Part shown: positions 44,260-51,383 of the stretch, in pieces | Numbering within the stretch: the first letter of the stretch is position 1 | How the letters are laid out: every line of letters begins with the position of its first letter | Source: Glycocaulis sp051859565 | GTDB taxonomy: Bacteria > Pseudomonadota > Alphaproteobacteria > Caulobacterales > Maricaulaceae | Assembly (NCBI RefSeq): GCF_051859565.1 | Contig: NZ_JBHYFK010000008.1 | Span: 62,001 to 126,000 of the forward strand | Length of the DNA: 64,000 nucleotides | Direction of reading: 5' to 3' | Notes under the pieces: model-generated | Database searches by the model: none | What the model saw: the letters and a program-made list of their open reading frames with translations, nothing else | Told to the model about the DNA's origin: nothing | Position numbers and translations under genes: made by a program

Positions 44260-45783
44260 TTATTTCTTCTTCGGGAAGCCGGGCGGCAGGCCATCAGGCC
44301 CCAAAGGTGCGCCAGTGCCCGGCAGGCCCGGCAAACCACTTAATCCCGCAGGGGATTTTCCTTTCAGAAGGTCATCGGCAGCGCCCCCGAGGCCGCCACC
44401 AAGCCCTCCCAGACCGCCCATGCCAGCGCCCATTCCGGGAGGCATACGCCCGCCCGGCATGCCCGGCAGGCCCTTGCCCTTGCCGGCGCGCTTCATCATG
44501 TCGGCCATCTGGATATGCATTTTGAGAAGCCGGTTCACCTCCGGCACGCCGACGCCCGCGCCTGCGGCGATGCGCTTCTTCCGGCTGGCTTTGAGCAGGT
44601 CCGGCTTGGCGCGTTCCTGCGGCGTCATGGAGAGGATGATGGCTTCCTGGCGTTTGAGCGCCTTGTCGTCAAAGCCGCTCGCGGCGGCCTGCGCCTTCAT
44701 CTGCTTGTTCATGCCGGGCAGCAGGCCCATGATGCCGCCAAGCCCGCCCATTTTCTGCAGCTGGACCAGCTGGTCGCGCAGATCATTGAGGTCGAACTTG
44801 CCCTTCGCCATCTTTTTGGCGAGGGCTTCGGCCTTCTCATGGTCGATCTCGGCAGCGGCCTTTTCCACCAGCGAGACGATGTCGCCGCGCCCGAGGATAC
44901 GGCCCGCAAGGCGCTTGGCGTCAAACGCGTCGAGCCCATCGATCTTTTCTGACGTGCCGAGAAACTTGATCGGCAGGCCCGTGACCCAGCGCATGGAGAG
45001 CGCCGCGCCGCCGCGCCCGTCACCATCCATGCGGGTGAGGACAAGCCCGGTCAGTTTCAGCCGCTCATTGAAGCGCTTGGCGGTTTCCACCGCGTCCTGA
45101 CCGGTCAGCGCATCGGCGACCAGCAGGATTTCGCGCGGACGGGTCTCGGAGGCGATCTTCGCCGCCTCGCCCATCATCTCCTCATCGAGCGTGGTGCGCC
45201 CTGCGGTATCGAGGATGACGACGTCAAAGCCCTGCAGACGCGCGGAACTCATCGCCCGGCGCGCGATCTCGACGGCCGTTTGGCCTGTAACGATGGGCAG
45301 GCTCGGCACACCGGCCTTCTCGGCCATCTGGGCGAGCTGCTCCATGGCGGCCGGGCGGCGCGTGTCGAGCGAGGCGACCAGCACCTTCTTCTTCTCGCGC
45401 TCGGCAATGCGCTTGGCGATCTTGGCGGTGGTGGTGGTCTTGCCCGAGCCCTGCAGGCCCGCCATCAGGATGGCAACCGGCGGCTCGCCTTCGAGCACCA
45501 GACGCTCAGGCTCTCCCTCACCGCCAAGCAGCTCCACAAGCCCGTCATGGACGATCTTGATGACCTGCTGGCCGGGCGCGACCGAGCGGATGACCGCTTC
45601 ACCGACCGCTTTTTCACGGACCTTGGAGACGAAATCCTTCACCGCAGGCAGGGCGACATCGGCTTCCAGCAGGGCCACGCGGATTTCGCGCAGCGCCGCG
45701 TCCACGTCCTTTTCAGACAGCGCGCCCCGGCCGGTGATCCGGTCGAATACGCCTGACAGTCTTTCGCTCAGCGCGTCGAACAT
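44260..45783 (-). CDS. ffh: Signal recognition particle protein Ffh (SRP54)
   Basis: SRP GTPase that binds 4.5S RNA and nascent inner-membrane proteins. 507 residues. N domain MFDALSERLSGVFDRI; G domain with AGLQGSGKTTTTAKIA (P-loop), LDTRRPAAMEQL, LDTAGRTTLDEE and TRMDGDGRGGAALS. The M domain is rich in Met and Gly (MGGLGGIMGLLPGMNKQMK and a GMGGLGGLGGGLGG tail). ATG 45783 starts the conserved N domain; the frame is open 16 codons further up. First gene of the ribosome/SRP block. Confidence 0.97.
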   Translation of the reverse strand: MFDALSERLSGVFDRITGRGALSEKDVDAALREIRVALLEADVALPAVKDFVSKVREKAVGEAVIRSVAPGQQVIKIVHDGLVELLGGEGEPERLVLEGEPPVAILMAGLQGSGKTTTTAKIAKRIAEREKKKVLVASLDTRRPAAMEQLAQMAEKAGVPSLPIVTGQTAVEIARRAMSSARLQGFDVVILDTAGRTTLDEEMMGEAAKIASETRPREILLVADALTGQDAVETAKRFNERLKLTGLVLTRMDGDGRGGAALSMRWVTGLPIKFLGTSEKIDGLDAFDAKRLAGRILGRGDIVSLVEKAAAEIDHEKAEALAKKMAKGKFDLNDLRDQLVQLQKMGGLGGIMGLLPGMNKQMKAQAAASGFDDKALKRQEAIILSMTPQERAKPDLLKASRKKRIAAGAGVGVPEVNRLLKMHIQMADMMKRAGKGKGLPGMPGGRMPPGMGAGMGGLGGLGGGLGGAADDLLKGKSPAGLSGLPGLPGTGAPLGPDGLPPGFPKKK

Positions 45784-46002
45784 GTTGCTGTCCAAACCCT
45801 TGGTCTGCATACCGCGCAAACGCAAAACCACCCCGCCGGGCGAGCCTTCGCCGGGCAGGGCACCTTCCCAGCCTCCGGGAGTTGTTCCGCCCCGTCGATG
45901 CGGGAAACGGCTCCGTGTGCTGGCAAGGCAAGCGGTCGTTACGCTTGCTTATGAGGGCGTGGCATTACGCGCGGGACAGCCAAGAGTCAAGGAAAGAGGG
46001 GG

Positions 46003-47415
46003 TTATCCCGCCAGCCGGTCCAGTATCCGCGCCCAAGAGCGGATGCCCTTGCGGAAGCTTTCCAGCTCATACTTCTCGTTCGGGCTGTGGATATTGTCGT
46101 CCTCAAGGCCGAAGCCGGCGAGGATGGTATCCATCCCCAGATGCCGCTTGAAATCGCCCACAATGGGGATGGAGCCGCCACAGCCCATCAGGGCGGGTTC
46201 GGTCTCCCACTCATCGCGCAGCGCCTCCACGCAGGCCTGCAGGGCGGGATTGGTGACGTCCACCGAGAGCGCAGGCGCGCCGGTATCGCGGCGCAGGAAG
46301 ACGGCCTCACAGTCCGCGGGCAGGCGGCTGGTGACATGGGCCTCAAACGCCTTCCAGACCTTGTCCGGGTCCTGCCCCGGCACCAGGCGGAAGGAGATTT
46401 TCGCGCTGGCCTGCGCCGGGATCACGGTCTTGAAGCCCTCGCCGGTATAGCCGCCGATAATGCCGTTGATTTCAGCCGTGGGCCGCGTCCAGATCTGTTC
46501 CAGCACCATGCGGCCCTGTTCGCCTGCGGGCACGGAGAGGCCGATATCGCCGAGGAAACGCGCGTCAGAGAAGTTCAGCGCCTTCCATTGTTCCAGCACG
46601 GGCGCAGGCACGTCCTCCACGCCGTCATAAAAGCCTTCAAGCGTCACCCGGCCCGTCTCGTCATGGATGCTACCGAGGATCTGGGTGAGAAGCGTGATCG
46701 GGTTGCGTGCCGCGCCGCCATAGAGCCCGGAATGGAGATCACGGCTCGCCGCTTTCAGGGTCACTTCGCCTGCCGTCATGCCGCGAAGGCTCGCCGTGAT
46801 AGCGGGGGTTTTGCGGTCCCACATGTTTGTATCGCACACGAGGGCAAAATCCGCCTTGATCTCCTGCCCGTGCTCAGTCAGCCAGGGCTCAAGGCTGGGC
46901 GAACCGCTCTCCTCCTCGCCCTCAAAGAAGATCGTCACCTTGCAGGGCAGGGTGCCCGTCTCTTCCTTCCAGGCGCGGCAGGCCTCGATGAAGGTGCGCA
47001 GCTGGCCCTTGTCATCGGCTGCGCCGCGCGCGCGGATGTATTTACTGCCATCGGCTCTGGTCTTGATCTCCGGCTCGAACGGGTCGGCCTCCCACAGCTC
47101 CAGCGGATCGACGGGTTGCACATCGTAATGGCCGTAGAACAATACGTGCGGCGCATCGGCCGTGGCCCCCTCATGGTGGGCGACGACAAAGGGATGGCCA
47201 ATCGCCGGCGCAACGCGGGCGTCAAACCCCAGCGCGCTCAATTCATCGGCGAGGCTCTGCGCAGCCTGCAGGCAGTCGGCCTTGTAGGCCGGATCGGTGG
47301 AGATGGACTTGATGCGCAAGAGCTGGTCATAGCGCGCCAGCGCCGCCTCAAACCCCGCCTCCTGACGGGCCAGAACCGCGTCCAGCGTGCTGGATGATTT
47401 GGTGTGTCCGTCCAT
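46003..47415 (-). CDS. M20 family metallopeptidase / dipeptidase
   Basis: Di-zinc exopeptidase of 470 residues, related to carnosinase-like (CNDP) M20 enzymes. Zinc site: FYGHYDVQP (His, Asp near 95-100), RGAADDKGQL (bridging Asp), FEGEEESGSP (catalytic Glu and ligand), CDTNMW and late MGCGGSIPIV / NIHSPNEKYE. A dimerisation lid domain lies at about 215-350. It cleaves small peptides or N-acylated amino acids in the cytoplasm; no signal peptide. Start ATG 47415. Its upstream region runs into the retron-like locus, which is transcribed the other way. Confidence 0.92.
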   Translation of the reverse strand: MDGHTKSSSTLDAVLARQEAGFEAALARYDQLLRIKSISTDPAYKADCLQAAQSLADELSALGFDARVAPAIGHPFVVAHHEGATADAPHVLFYGHYDVQPVDPLELWEADPFEPEIKTRADGSKYIRARGAADDKGQLRTFIEACRAWKEETGTLPCKVTIFFEGEEESGSPSLEPWLTEHGQEIKADFALVCDTNMWDRKTPAITASLRGMTAGEVTLKAASRDLHSGLYGGAARNPITLLTQILGSIHDETGRVTLEGFYDGVEDVPAPVLEQWKALNFSDARFLGDIGLSVPAGEQGRMVLEQIWTRPTAEINGIIGGYTGEGFKTVIPAQASAKISFRLVPGQDPDKVWKAFEAHVTSRLPADCEAVFLRRDTGAPALSVDVTNPALQACVEALRDEWETEPALMGCGGSIPIVGDFKRHLGMDTILAGFGLEDDNIHSPNEKYELESFRKGIRSWARILDRLAG

Positions 47416-47512
47416 GGCGGTCTCTCCGGTGTCGCGAGGGGTAAGGCGTGAGGTAAGGCGTGAGGGGCCTTATCTACGCGCCGCGGGAAAGGCGGGCAAG
47501 GATGGGGGCGCA

Positions 47513-47552
47513 TGTTCGCGTGCTGCGAACAACTGTTGACCATGCGCGAACA
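47513..47552 (+). promoter_or_regulatory. Two paired operators of the retron-like locus
   Basis: Operator 1 (47513-47531) is TGTTCGC-N5-GCGAACA, a perfect 7-bp-arm palindrome. Operator 2 (47534-47552) is TGTTGAC-N5-GCGAACA, with five of seven pairs kept. Centres are 21 bases apart, two helical turns. Operator 2 covers the likely -35. The natural binder is the XRE-type protein encoded at 48018. Confidence 0.6.
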
Positions 47553-47564
47553 GCATACTAGATG
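47536..47564 (+). promoter_or_regulatory. Probable promoter of the retron-like locus
   Basis: TTGACC (47536-47541), 17-base spacer, TAGATG (47559-47564). The -35 matches five of six, the -10 four of six. Transcription would begin near 47571 and give a leader of about 240 bases before the first ORF at 47812. Confidence 0.5.
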
Positions 47565-47570
47565 TGGTGT

Positions 47571-47811
47571 GCGACCGGGAAGGCACCACGCAGATGCGGC
47601 GTCATTAGACGCTTGGAGGCTTTGGTCTCTTCCTCTTGTCGGCGGCGCGGCGTCGTTCCCCGGGTTCCGGTGGGCGGGCGTGCGGCACGGTAAGGATCGC
47701 CCCGCGTGAGCGGGCGATCACGGTAGCTTAGAGGTGCTTGGCCTGAGCCTGTCTCTGAGAGCGTGACGCTGGACAATCCCGTCCAGTGCTCTGAGACGAA
47801 AGGACTCAGTT
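47571..47811 (+). ncRNA. Structured leader RNA, candidate retron msr-msd region
   Basis: About 240 non-coding bases between the promoter and the first ORF, where the reverse transcriptase template is expected. Stable hairpins: GCGTC/GACGC (47599-47612), GATCGCCCCGC/GCGGGCGATC with loop GTGA (47695-47719), followed by TAGC (47724-47727), a motif that holds the priming G in known retrons. A long imperfect stem (47743-47809) is built from CTGAG/CTCAG, GTCTC/GAGAC, AGAGC/GCTCT and CTGGAC/GTCCAG. I could not find a convincing long a1/a2 pair, so the exact msr and msd limits are open. Confidence 0.45.
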
Positions 47812-47994
47812 ATGTCAGTTTCTGACAAGGATCCCCCGGTCGCCGGGTCAAGCAATCTCGTAACGCCTGCGGTACGCTCGAAGTGGAGCCGCCGCGGACG
47901 CTGGAAGCGCAGCTTCTTGCTGTGTGTCCTGAAGCTAGCCACATCAATCGTGGCGATGTTTCGCGCTGTCCGTTGGGTGATTGAGAACCTCTAA
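47812..47994 (+). CDS. Small basic membrane peptide of the retron-like locus (possible toxin)
   Basis: 60-residue protein: a polar N-terminus (MSVSDKDPPVAGSSN), a strongly basic stretch RSKWSRRGRWKR, then a hydrophobic helix (SFLLCVLKLATSIVAMFRAV) with interspersed Lys/Arg and ending RWVIENL. This is the shape of small membrane-active toxins. AAAGGA (47799-47804) lies 7 bases before the ATG, inside the internal loop of a large hairpin that ends at 47809, so translation may be held back by RNA structure. It is followed 23 bases later by the XRE gene. Function unproven; the call rests on shape and position. Confidence 0.55.
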   Translation: MSVSDKDPPVAGSSNLVTPAVRSKWSRRGRWKRSFLLCVLKLATSIVAMFRAVRWVIENL

Positions 47995-48017
47995 GTTACT
48001 ATTGTTTTGGAGGAAAA

Positions 48018-48320
48018 ATGCTAAATGAAGCGCTGAGACTTGTTCGGGTTTACCACGACATGAGCAAGGCAGAGCTTGCCCGAGAGTTGGGATTTTCTCG
48101 GTCTTTCATTACCGAGCTAGAAGGTGGAAACAAGAAAGTCACTATCGATACGCTGGAACGATATTCCGAGTATTTTGATATACCGGTATCGTCGCTCATG
48201 CTTTTTGCGGAGCGGACTGTCGATGCCGACTTTTCTGAAGCGGCGAGAACATTCGTTGCCGATAAGGCGCTAAGAATGCTTGACTGGGTGTCGTCCATTT
48301 CCCGCCATGAACGCGAGTAG
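48018..48320 (+). CDS. XRE-family HTH regulator of the retron-like locus
   Basis: 100-residue DNA-binding protein. A lambda-repressor-type HTH covers about residues 5-62: RLVRVYHDMSKAELARELGFSRSFITELEGG with the recognition helix SRSFITELEGG and the KVTIDTLERYSEYFDIP tail. A C-terminal helix (ARTFVADKALRMLDWVSS) may dimerise. GGAGG at 48008-48012 gives a strong ribosome site. Paired palindromes over the promoter at 47513-47552 are its likely target, so it probably represses the locus. HTH proteins are known accessory genes in some retron types. Confidence 0.85.
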   Translation: MLNEALRLVRVYHDMSKAELARELGFSRSFITELEGGNKKVTIDTLERYSEYFDIPVSSLMLFAERTVDADFSEAARTFVADKALRMLDWVSSISRHERE

Positions 48321-48332
48321 CGGGCTGGTCGG

Positions 48333-49235
48333 ATGAAGCGCTACCCTCCCAACCAATCCCAACTGTACAAGGTAACTTCGCCAGCGGACCTTGCTCGGCG
48401 GCTCGAGGTTGAGTTGTGCGATTTGGAAGAGCTTGCCAATCGTCACGATAACTATAAGCGCTTCGACGCTGGAAAGACCAAGAAGCGACCTGTCCAAGAG
48501 CCGAAGGACCGGCTGAAGAAGATTCACCAGAAAATTGCCCGGTGGCTAAGCCGCATCGAAACACCAGATTACCTCCATTCGGCAATCCGTGGGCGTTCAT
48601 ATATAACTAATGCTAGCGCTCACCGAGCAGACGTCAACCTTATCAAGGTGGATATTAAGTCATTTTTTAATAACGTTAGAGCTCACTCGGTTTATTTGTT
48701 TTTTCTTCATTACATGAAGTGTCGCGCTGACGTTTCGATGTTGCTTGCGAAGATATTGACCGTGGACGGGCATCTCGCAACGGGAAGCTCCGTCAGCCCC
48801 ATTCTTTCTTACTTTGCGCATAAGCCGATGTTCGATGAAATCGCACAGTTGTCCAATGAGCTCGACCTGACCTTCACCGTCTATGTGGATGATATGTGTT
48901 TGAGCGGCGAACAGGCTGTTCGCCGGACACTTTTTAACGTCAGACAGATCATCCATCGGCATGGATTGAGCTCTCACAAGTGCCGCTATTTCCCAGCCGG
49001 TGTGCCACGGGTCGTCACGGGCAACGCCCTAACGCCGAAAGGCACCCGATTGCCTCACCCTCGACACCTCAAGATCAAGAAGGCGTTCGAGGAACTTGAG
49101 CGCCTCCCAGCCGGGTCGGCCAGAGAAAAGGCGGTAAACGCACTTAAGAGCCGACTCTACGAAGCTGCCCAACTTGAACCGGTTTGGGCGGAACGGGCGC
49201 GCTCGCTGGCTAATTCCGAAGCTTTGAAGCAATAA
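48333..49235 (+). CDS. Retron-type reverse transcriptase
   Basis: RNA-directed DNA polymerase of 300 residues, fitting retron RTs. Landmarks: RPVQEPKDRLKKIHQKI (motif 1), the retron-specific NAxxH as NASAH (93-97), catalytic Asp107 in KVDIKSFF, TGSSVSPILSYFAHKPMFDEI (motif 4), YVDD (184-187) with both catalytic Asp, GLSSHKCRYF, and the retron VTG triplet (228-230). No fused domain. It starts 12 bases after the XRE stop, with no strong ribosome site, so coupling is likely. Codon use is less GC-rich than in the flanking genes, consistent with transfer. Known retrons make msDNA and act in phage defence; that role here is inference. Confidence 0.9.
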   Translation: MKRYPPNQSQLYKVTSPADLARRLEVELCDLEELANRHDNYKRFDAGKTKKRPVQEPKDRLKKIHQKIARWLSRIETPDYLHSAIRGRSYITNASAHRADVNLIKVDIKSFFNNVRAHSVYLFFLHYMKCRADVSMLLAKILTVDGHLATGSSVSPILSYFAHKPMFDEIAQLSNELDLTFTVYVDDMCLSGEQAVRRTLFNVRQIIHRHGLSSHKCRYFPAGVPRVVTGNALTPKGTRLPHPRHLKIKKAFEELERLPAGSAREKAVNALKSRLYEAAQLEPVWAERARSLANSEALKQ

Positions 49236-49311
49236 CCCCACCTTCCCATTTCCCCCCTCATCCCCTACCTCTAGCGCCTGATCCGCCCGCCAGAGCTGAA
49301 AGCGCTATCCC

Positions 49312-50268
49312 ATGCTGAAAATTGCCTTCCAGATGGACCCGGTCACGGGCGTCAATGTGAATGCGGATTCCACCTTCGACATTGCGCTGGAAGCCTTCTC
49401 GCGCGGCCATGAAATCTGGGTCTATGAGCCGAAAGACATGGCCATGGAGGATGGCAGGGTGCGCGCGCGCGCGCAGAGAGTGCGCGAGCTGAAACGCGTG
49501 CAGGGCGAGCATGCGGTGCTGGACGAGGCGGTGGTGCTGGACCTTGCGAGCGTCGACGTGATCTTCCTGCGCCAGGACCCGCCCTTTGACATGGCCTATA
49601 TCACCAGCACCCACATGCTGGAGGCGCTGCAACCCGGCGTGCTGGTGGTCAATGACCCGGCAGAGGTGAGGAACGCCCCTGAAAAGCTGTTCGTCACGCG
49701 CTTTGAAGGGCTGATGCCGCCCACCCTCATCTCGTCCTCGCTCGCCGATATCCGGGCCTTCTTCGAGGCGCACGGGCGCGACATCGTGGTGAAGCCCTTG
49801 TTCGGTAATGGCGGGGCGGGCGTGTTCCGCATCCGCGAGTCTGCCGAGAACCTCGCCTCGCTCTTGGAACTCTTCGCACAGGTCAGCCGCGAGCCGCTGA
49901 TGGCGCAAGCCTTCGTTCCCGATGTGCGAAACGGCGACAAGCGCGTGATCCTCGTCGATGGCGAGCCTGCGGGCGCGATCAATCGCGTGCCGGCCGAAGG
50001 CGAGGTGCGCGCCAACATGCATGTCGGCGGCAAGGCGGTGAAATCCGATCTCTCGGCGCGTGATCTGGAAATCTGCCGGATTATCGGCCCGGAATTGAAG
50101 GCGCGCGGCCTCGTCTTTGTCGGGATTGACGTGATCGGGGATTATCTGACCGAGATCAATGTCACCTCGCCCACCGGCGTGCAGGAGCTGCGCCGCTTCT
50201 CCGGCATCGATGTCAGCAAGATGCTGATCGACTGGGTGGAGGCAAAACGGGGCGGCAAAGCCTCGTGA
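49312..50268 (+). CDS. gshB: Glutathione synthetase
   Basis: ATP-grasp ligase adding glycine to gamma-glutamylcysteine. 318 residues. Conserved MLKIAFQMDPVTGVNVNADSTF start, FLRQDPPFDMAYI, VNDPAEVRNAPEKLF, the DIVVKPLFGNGGAGVFRI ATP-grasp loop, RVPAEGEVRANMHVGG and INVTSPTGVQEL. Cytoplasmic. The next gene starts inside its stop (GTGA overlap), so the two are translated together. Confidence 0.97.
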   Translation: MLKIAFQMDPVTGVNVNADSTFDIALEAFSRGHEIWVYEPKDMAMEDGRVRARAQRVRELKRVQGEHAVLDEAVVLDLASVDVIFLRQDPPFDMAYITSTHMLEALQPGVLVVNDPAEVRNAPEKLFVTRFEGLMPPTLISSSLADIRAFFEAHGRDIVVKPLFGNGGAGVFRIRESAENLASLLELFAQVSREPLMAQAFVPDVRNGDKRVILVDGEPAGAINRVPAEGEVRANMHVGGKAVKSDLSARDLEICRIIGPELKARGLVFVGIDVIGDYLTEINVTSPTGVQELRRFSGIDVSKMLIDWVEAKRGGKAS

Positions 50269-51017
50269 TCGATCCGCTGCACCTGAAAATGCAATGGGCG
50301 CTCTCCTATCCGTTCACCCGGCCGGAGGGTGATTTCCTGTTCGTGGATGGCCGCACGCTCGATATCCGGTCGCGCCGTGGCCCGATCAGCGATTGGCAGG
50401 TGGCGGAGGGCGGTCATATCCGTTCCCTCGCCGATGTGGTGGGGGCGCAGAGGGCGGCACGGCTTGATGAGGGCGCGTATCACCCGGTGGTGGCGGTGGG
50501 GTCCAACGCCGCGCCGGTGCAGCTTCAAAGGAAGTTCGCAAGATATATCGATGACGTGGTGATCCCGGTCATCGCGGTCAGCCTGCCGGGCCATGTCATC
50601 GCCTGGGCCAACCGCATCGCGGTCTATGGCTCGGTGCCCGCCACGCTTGCCGAAGAGCCGGGCGCCAGCGTCTCGGCCTGGGCGACGCTGCTTTCCCCCC
50701 GCGACTATGCGCTGATGAACGCCACGGAGGATCTGGGCGTCGTTTATGAGGCCGTGCCGGTGGCCGTGGAGGGCGCGCCGGAGGCCGTTCATGGACCGTT
50801 CGAGGCCTATCGCTGCCTGACCGGGCATTTCAATGTGCGGGTCAGCGCGTTTGCCGCGACAAACTCCAACCTCCCCCAGGGCAATCAGTGGACCGCGCAG
50901 GAGCTGGCGATATCGCGCCTCGGTCTTGAAACGCCGGTGGACAGGTTCGTGGCCGAGACGGTGAGCGATGCCGGGCTGGCGGCAGAACGCGACCGGGCGC
51001 TCAGCCGGGCTGGTTAG
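50265..51017 (+). CDS. Gamma-glutamylcyclotransferase-like protein coupled to gshB
   Basis: Protein of 250 residues, not clearly assignable by family. The middle resembles the GGCT/AIG2 fold: VVAVGSNAAPVQLQRKF (about 75-91) has the Gly-Ser-Asn substrate loop. VYGSVPATLAEEPGASVSAW resembles the PATL-x-G-x-V element, and PRDYALMNATEDLGVVYE (about 145-162) places a Glu (155) where GGCT enzymes keep their catalytic acid. An extra N-terminal 70 residues precede it. GGCTs cleave gamma-glutamyl compounds to 5-oxoproline, so coupling to glutathione synthetase makes chemical sense, but this is inference. Its 3' end overlaps the DUF1475-like gene by 17 bases. Confidence 0.5.
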   Translation: MIDPLHLKMQWALSYPFTRPEGDFLFVDGRTLDIRSRRGPISDWQVAEGGHIRSLADVVGAQRAARLDEGAYHPVVAVGSNAAPVQLQRKFARYIDDVVIPVIAVSLPGHVIAWANRIAVYGSVPATLAEEPGASVSAWATLLSPRDYALMNATEDLGVVYEAVPVAVEGAPEAVHGPFEAYRCLTGHFNVRVSAFAATNSNLPQGNQWTAQELAISRLGLETPVDRFVAETVSDAGLAAERDRALSRAG

Positions 51018-51324
51018 CTGCCGGTTTCAGCCGGGCGCTGAGGGCGCTTACCCGCCAGACGATCCAGATCGCAGCCCAGATATTGCCCAGAAAGGGCAGG
51101 GGCAGGATGAAGGCCAGCGCGATCAGCCTGTTGCGCTCAAACAGCCAGATGATGACGGCCAGAAAGACAAAGCCGAGATAGAGGTCGATCAGGGCGACCA
51201 CGCCCCACGGATCCTCGATCATGGCCGAGAAGCTCGCCCCGATATTGGCGGCTTGGGCGGCCCAGAGAATGCTGGCGAGCAGGGCTATCCCGCCCAAGCC
51301 GAGAAGAATGCGAAGAAGGGTCAT
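51001..51324 (-). CDS. Small membrane protein, DUF1475-like
   Basis: 107 residues with three hydrophobic helices (about 2-22, 38-62, 66-90). MTLLRILLGLGGIALLASILWA, DPWGVVALIDLYLGFVFLAVIIWLFERN and a Gly/Trp-containing third helix resemble DUF1475; function unknown. ATG 51324 begins the first helix; the frame is open further up into the symporter gene but without conserved sequence. Tail-to-tail overlap of 17 bases with the cyclotransferase-like gene. Confidence 0.6.
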   Translation of the reverse strand: MTLLRILLGLGGIALLASILWAAQAANIGASFSAMIEDPWGVVALIDLYLGFVFLAVIIWLFERNRLIALAFILPLPFLGNIWAAIWIVWRVSALSARLKPAANQPG

Positions 51325-51383
51325 GGCTGGCTCCCGTACGGGTGAGGTTTCCCTCATCGATACGGAAGCCAGCCATTGCCGGT

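Noticed and set aside
47571..47670. ACCGGGAA (near 47574) with TTCCCCGGGT (near 47657) as the retron a1/a2 pair.
   Set aside because: Only 6-7 imperfect base pairs, shorter than typical a1/a2 stems, and the enclosed region is too short to hold the other hairpins.
48050..48600. Minus-strand frames opposite the XRE and RT genes as a toxin or antisense partner.
   Set aside because: No ribosome site, no conserved features, and they overlap two well-supported genes completely.
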